Source of the DNA: Anaerolineaceae bacterium
Lineage (GTDB): Bacteria; Chloroflexota; Anaerolineae; Aggregatilineales; Phototrophicaceae
NCBI GenBank assembly: GCA_020634115.1
Contig: JACKCH010000028.1
Location: 1-35,118 of the forward strand
Length of the DNA stretch: 35,118 nucleotides
Direction: 5' to 3'
Part shown: positions 32,044 through 35,118 of the stretch, piece after piece
Layout: each line of letters opens with the position of its first letter
How positions within the stretch are numbered: the first letter of the stretch is position 1
Position numbers and translations under genes: made by a program
Notes under the pieces: model-generated
The model's input: only the letters and a program-made list of their open reading frames with translations
Databases searched by the model: none
What the model was told of the DNA's origin: nothing

Positions 32044-32100
32044 TATAATGATCTATAGGGTATGTTAAATTCCCCACTCTCTACCACATAACTCAAGGAG
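32044..32100 (+). promoter_or_regulatory. Promoter and ribosome-binding site of the secreted protein gene
   Basis: A consensus -10 TATAAT lies at 32044-32049 in an AT-rich stretch, with only weak -35 matches (near 32021). AAGGAG (32095-32100) is a strong ribosome-binding site, 10 bases before ATG 32111 and 4 bases before an in-frame TTG at 32105. Confidence 0.55.
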
Positions 32101-32110
32101 TATCTTGCAT

Positions 32111-33193
32111 ATGAATTCTCGTATCGTGAAACTCGTACTGGCACTGATGCTGGTTTTGATACTTGTCCCGGCGGTGAGTGCCCAGGATGATCTGGCCTGT
32201 ATGGGGCTTTCGGCAGATGACTGCGCGATTTTGCAGGCTGCCTCCGCGAACAGCGCCAATATGACTTCCTTTATCGTGAACTTCAAGTTCAACATGGCGC
32301 TGACTGGCCTGGCGATGCTGGCCCCCGGCGCGGGCGACATCTCCATTTCTGCCGACGGCGCTGGCCCAATCGCGTTCGATGAAGCGATGGCGATGAGCGA
32401 CAACCCGTATGGTGCACTGACGATGGCGATGGATGCCAATGGCAGCTTCTCTGACGGCACCAGCACCGATGGCGGCAGTGCCAGCTTCGTGATTGTGGAC
32501 GGCAACTTCTACCTTCAGGACCCCACCAGCGGCCAGTGGATTGGCTTCAACCTGCAAGAAGTGGTTGAATCCGGCATTCTGGAACAGAATGGTATCCCCT
32601 TCTCGCCTGAGATGCTGATGGGTGGTGGTGGTGCGCCTTCGGCGGCGGATGCCACAGCAGCGCTCTCCATGCTCGGTTTGAGCGAAAGCGATGTCGCCGG
32701 TCTGTCGAGCATTCCGGGCTTCATCACCAATGCGCGTCTGGCGGACGAAAGCATGATGGAACAGACCATGTACCCGTTCACCACAACCCTGGACTTCGCC
32801 CCGCTGTTCGCTTCAGCCGAATTTGACAAGTTGATGAACAGCATTCTTCAACTGGCGGCGGCGGATGATCCCAGCGTGGCCCAGTTTGGCCCGATGGTCA
32901 CTATGCTGCTCCAAAACAGCCAACTCACCATCAGTACCGGCCAGTGGATCGGTGCGAATGATATGTTCGTCCACCGCTTCACCTTCGACATCAACGCCGT
33001 GATTGACCTTTCGGCTTTGGCTGGCGCAGCAGGTGGCGCTTCCGGCGGCAACGCACCGTCCCTCCCGCCGATCAATTTCGATGTGCATCTGGAGATGGAC
33101 TTCAATGAAATCAACGTCCCGGTGAATGTGGTCGCTCCTGAAGGCGCGACGATTGTTCCGGCGTCGTCCTTAATGAGTGACCTCGGCAACTAA
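32111..33193 (+). CDS. Secreted protein of unknown function
   Basis: This 360-residue protein has a clear signal peptide (MNSRIVKLVLALMLVLILV, then PAVSAQDD with cleavage after VSA or SAQ). The mature part begins DLACMGLSADDCAIL, with a cysteine pair, and continues with alternating amphipathic strands (ISISADGAGPIAF; LTMAMDANGSF; ASFVIVDGNFYLQD; MFVHRFTFDINAVIDL; FDVHLEMDFNEINVPV). That alternation resembles LolA/LppX-type lipid-carrier barrels, but there is no motif to prove it. Gly-rich loops (MGGGGAPSAAD; GAAGGASGGN) separate the strands. There is no lipobox. The gene is a single unit between terminators at 32014 and 33229. Confidence 0.78.
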   Translation: MNSRIVKLVLALMLVLILVPAVSAQDDLACMGLSADDCAILQAASANSANMTSFIVNFKFNMALTGLAMLAPGAGDISISADGAGPIAFDEAMAMSDNPYGALTMAMDANGSFSDGTSTDGGSASFVIVDGNFYLQDPTSGQWIGFNLQEVVESGILEQNGIPFSPEMLMGGGGAPSAADATAALSMLGLSESDVAGLSSIPGFITNARLADESMMEQTMYPFTTTLDFAPLFASAEFDKLMNSILQLAAADDPSVAQFGPMVTMLLQNSQLTISTGQWIGANDMFVHRFTFDINAVIDLSALAGAAGGASGGNAPSLPPINFDVHLEMDFNEINVPVNVVAPEGATIVPASSLMSDLGN

Positions 33194-33228
33194 GCACTCG
33201 TTTCGCAGCACCAACAGCAGTCAACAGG

Positions 33229-33259
33229 CGGGCTGTCCCAGGCGGGGCGGCCCGTTTTT
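33229..33259 (+). terminator. Strong Rho-independent terminator
   Basis: CGGGCTGTCCC (33229-33239) pairs with GGGGCGGCCCG (33244-33254) over 11 pairs with two G-U pairs and a 4-base loop, followed by TTTTT (33255-33259). Confidence 0.88.
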
Positions 33260-33376
33260 CTTGCCGAGCGTAGGGCAGTCGTCGCTGTACTTCCCTGGGC
33301 TGCGCCGTTATAATGACTCGCTGCCCGGTGTGCTTTACCGGGCGGTTGTATTGATGATTGTTGAGGGGAAGTTGCT

Positions 33377-34471
33377 ATGCCTTCGCCGGAAGAAACCCAA
33401 CCGCGCTCACCATTCAAGGTCTCTGTATCTTCACCTGAACGCAAACCTGAACCTGCCAGCGGGCCGGGGTGTCTGCTGTGGGGGATCATGGCGGTATTCG
33501 TGGTCGGTCTGGCGGTGCTGATTGTGGGGTTGTCCGGAGTCGCCGGGTGGACATCCGGCTTGCAGGTCATCCACCAGGAAGGGACAGCTACCCTAAATGC
33601 CGCGATTAACACCCAACTGGGGCTGATTCCGGGCGATGTCGCCAGTGGCAACACGGCGCTGCTTCAGGCACGGTTACAATACCTGGCAACGCTGACTCCG
33701 GCGGTTCCCGGTGTGGCAGAATACGCGGCGACAGCGACGGCCCTTTACATCGAACATCTGCCCACCATCACCCCAACCCCCAGCCCAACCCAACCACTGC
33801 CTGAGATCACCAATACACCGGAACCGGTCGCCAATACTGGCGGCGTAAGCAGTAATGCGCTTGATCTGCCCGGATTGCTGAACGAGGCACAGTCCGCCAT
33901 GGCGGTGCGCGATTGGGATGCGGCGATTTCGACGTTGGACGTGATTCTCTCAGCCGATCGGACGTTTGAGTCTGGCACGGTCCGCGGCCTGATGTCCCAG
34001 GCGTTGAACGCCAAAGCGCTGCAACTGTTTCGGGCGGGCAATTTGGCGCAGGCGATCATCGTCACCGGGCGAGCGGAGGATTTTGGCGATATTGGCGACC
34101 TGAGCTATGAGCGTTACGTGGCGGAGCTTTACCTGGATGCCATCAACACTATTGGCACGGGATATCCCACCGCGATTCGTTCTCTCCTCCAGATTTACAA
34201 CGTGAATCCGAACTATCTGGATACCACCCAGCTCTTATTTAACCAATATGTCGCCTATGGCGATGCCTGGGCAGCGCAGACAGAATACTGCCCGGCGGCG
34301 GAGCAGTACAGCAACGCGCTTGACATCCTGAGCGACGGCGGGGTACGTGCCAAACGGGATAACGCCCGCACACTCTGCGACCAGGCCACCCTCACGCCCG
34401 ACCCGAACTCGTTATTCACGCCTGATCCGAATGTGCCGACCATCGCGCCAATTGGGGTGCCGGGGACATAG
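33377..34471 (+). CDS. Membrane-anchored protein with TPR-like helical repeats
   Basis: In this 364-residue protein, residues 1-30 are a polar cytoplasmic tail rich in Pro/Ser/Glu, followed by one membrane segment (about 32-57: CLLWGIMAVFVVGLAVLIVG). A helical stretch (TATLNAAINTQLGLIPGDV) and a Thr/Pro linker (HLPTITPTPSPTQPLP) come next, then TPR-like repeats outside the membrane (AMAVRDWDAAISTLDVIL; ALQLFRAGNLAQAIIVTGRAED; YCPAAEQYSNALDIL). The Thr/Pro tail ends TPDPNVPTIAPIGVPGT. TATAAT (33309-33314) is a probable -10, and GAGGGGAAG precedes ATG 33377. It may be an envelope scaffold; the function is unknown. Confidence 0.8.
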   Translation: MPSPEETQPRSPFKVSVSSPERKPEPASGPGCLLWGIMAVFVVGLAVLIVGLSGVAGWTSGLQVIHQEGTATLNAAINTQLGLIPGDVASGNTALLQARLQYLATLTPAVPGVAEYAATATALYIEHLPTITPTPSPTQPLPEITNTPEPVANTGGVSSNALDLPGLLNEAQSAMAVRDWDAAISTLDVILSADRTFESGTVRGLMSQALNAKALQLFRAGNLAQAIIVTGRAEDFGDIGDLSYERYVAELYLDAINTIGTGYPTAIRSLLQIYNVNPNYLDTTQLLFNQYVAYGDAWAAQTEYCPAAEQYSNALDILSDGGVRAKRDNARTLCDQATLTPDPNSLFTPDPNVPTIAPIGVPGT

Positions 34472-34515
34472 GACACAAACAAGATTAGTGTAAGAGCGGC
34501 CCGGCGGGGCTGCTT

Positions 34516-34542
34516 GGGGAGCGTCACCATGCGCTCCCTTTT
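34516..34542 (+). terminator. Rho-independent terminator
   Basis: GGGAGCG (34517-34523) pairs with CGCTCCC (34532-34538), 8-base loop, followed by TTTT (34539-34542). Confidence 0.8.
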
Positions 34543-34574
34543 GATTCCCCTTTAGAAATGCCCCTAAATTGAAC

Positions 34575-34626
34575 TTGACAAACGCCAAATTCGGACTACA
34601 CTATACATGACTGACTAGTCAGTCAT
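34575..34626 (+). promoter_or_regulatory. Promoter and palindromic operator of the TetR gene
   Basis: A consensus -35 TTGACA (34575-34580) is followed by a -10 region around ACTATACA (34600-34607). A perfect 20-base palindrome ATGACTGACTAGTCAGTCAT (34607-34626) overlaps the expected transcription start. This form, with TGACTGACTAGTCAGTCA as core, is a common TetR-family operator, so the gene downstream should repress itself. Confidence 0.8.
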
Positions 34627-34650
34627 AAATATCACAAAGGAGCGCAGCCT

Positions 34651-35118
34651 ATGTCCCCCCGACCTGATGTCAGCGAAGAACGCCGCGAACAGATCATGCA
34701 AGCCGCCGAGGAGATTTTCATCCAGAAAGGCTTCAGCAACGCCCGGATGGATGACATCGCCGAGGAAACCGGGTTAAGCAAAGGCACGCTCTACCTGTAC
34801 TACAAAAGCAAGGACGACCTGACTGTCGCCATCCTGAGTCGCATTTTCCAGCGGGATTTTCAAGAAATGGACACGCTGGATGTCACGCAGATGACCGCCG
34901 TAGATGGCATCTGGAAATTCGTGGAGATTGCGACGGCGGAAACCTCAGCCATGCTGCGGCTGCTGCCAATCACTTACGAATTTCTGGCGCAGGCCTTTCG
35001 GAATCCAGTCGTGCAACAGACATTACAACAGGTTTTCCGGCATTATATGGACATCCTGCTGCCCATCGTTCAATACGGGATTGAAACGGGAGAGTTTCGT
35101 CCCGTGAAGGCGGAAGAA
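34651..35118 (+). CDS. TetR/AcrR-family transcriptional regulator (3' end outside the window)
   Basis: 156 residues are visible with no stop before the window edge. The N-terminal DNA-binding domain is classic: ERREQIMQAAEEIFIQKGF, then the helix-turn-helix MDDIAEETGLSKGTLYLYYKSKDDL (about 32-56). The ligand-binding domain begins after residue 60 and is not specific enough to name a ligand. AAAGGAG lies about 10 bases before ATG 34651. The perfect palindrome 25 bases upstream is its likely operator. TetR regulators often control an adjacent efflux pump or acyl-CoA gene, which would lie beyond the edge. A typical length is about 190-220 residues. Confidence 0.93.
   Translation, partial: MSPRPDVSEERREQIMQAAEEIFIQKGFSNARMDDIAEETGLSKGTLYLYYKSKDDLTVAILSRIFQRDFQEMDTLDVTQMTAVDGIWKFVEIATAETSAMLRLLPITYEFLAQAFRNPVVQQTLQQVFRHYMDILLPIVQYGIETGEFRPVKAEE

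Noticed and set aside
1..35118. CRISPR arrays, rRNA, tRNA, transposase or integrase genes
   Set aside because: I looked for regularly spaced direct repeats, conserved RNA landmarks and DDE or recombinase motifs and found none.

Overview
The window is GC-rich bacterial DNA carrying about 25 protein genes, one FMN riboswitch and no rRNA, tRNA or CRISPR array that I can see. The gene content points to a Chloroflexota bacterium, probably Anaerolineae-like. The evidence is an FMN-riboswitch-controlled RibXY-type transporter, a very long class A penicillin-binding protein carrying a W-M-G/W-Y-D-W module, an M16C presequence-protease-like enzyme, secreted proteins with Thr/Pro-rich linkers and SH3 modules, and simple signal peptides. 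The taxonomic call is an inference from recalled families, not from a search.

Layout. 1-420 is non-coding with short repeats. 421-1965 (-) is an acyl-CoA ligase. Divergent from it are a promoter, an FMN riboswitch and a terminator that touches the first start codon of a three-gene ABC uptake operon (2471-5332, predicted riboflavin or flavin-precursor import). 5658-9989 is a bifunctional penicillin-binding protein with extra N- and C-terminal regions. 10104-11570 (-) is a 5'-damaged extracellular nuclease gene. 11788-13341 (-) is a TIR-TIR-Macro fusion, a likely NAD+/ADP-ribose signalling or defence protein. 13575-15643 (+) is a corA-rnd operon that converges, only 3 nt apart, on a PNPOx-like/azlC/azlD operon (15647-17309, -).

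From 17461 to 25895 every gene is on the minus strand: an alpha-methylacyl-CoA racemase-type CaiB/BaiF protein, a DapF homologue in which both catalytic cysteines are serine, a TIR-TPR protein between two terminators, a two-gene bacterial microcompartment shell locus (BMC-P and BMC-H) with no recognisable core enzyme, an AAC(3)-family acetyltransferase, and an M16C metalloprotease. From 26151 the genes are a secreted SH3 protein (+), a response regulator with a degenerate receiver (-), then M20 peptidase, a second degenerate receiver fused to GAF, and coaBC as a plus-strand run. Two envelope proteins and a self-regulated TetR gene that runs off the right edge complete the window.

Most metabolic genes look like ordinary housekeeping. 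The unusual part is the accessory stretch at about 10-13.4 kb and 18.6-22.8 kb: two unrelated TIR proteins, a macro domain, an orphan microcompartment shell, a Ser/Ser DapF paralogue, a decayed nuclease gene, and several copies of an intergenic hairpin family built on GTAGGG/CCCTAC.
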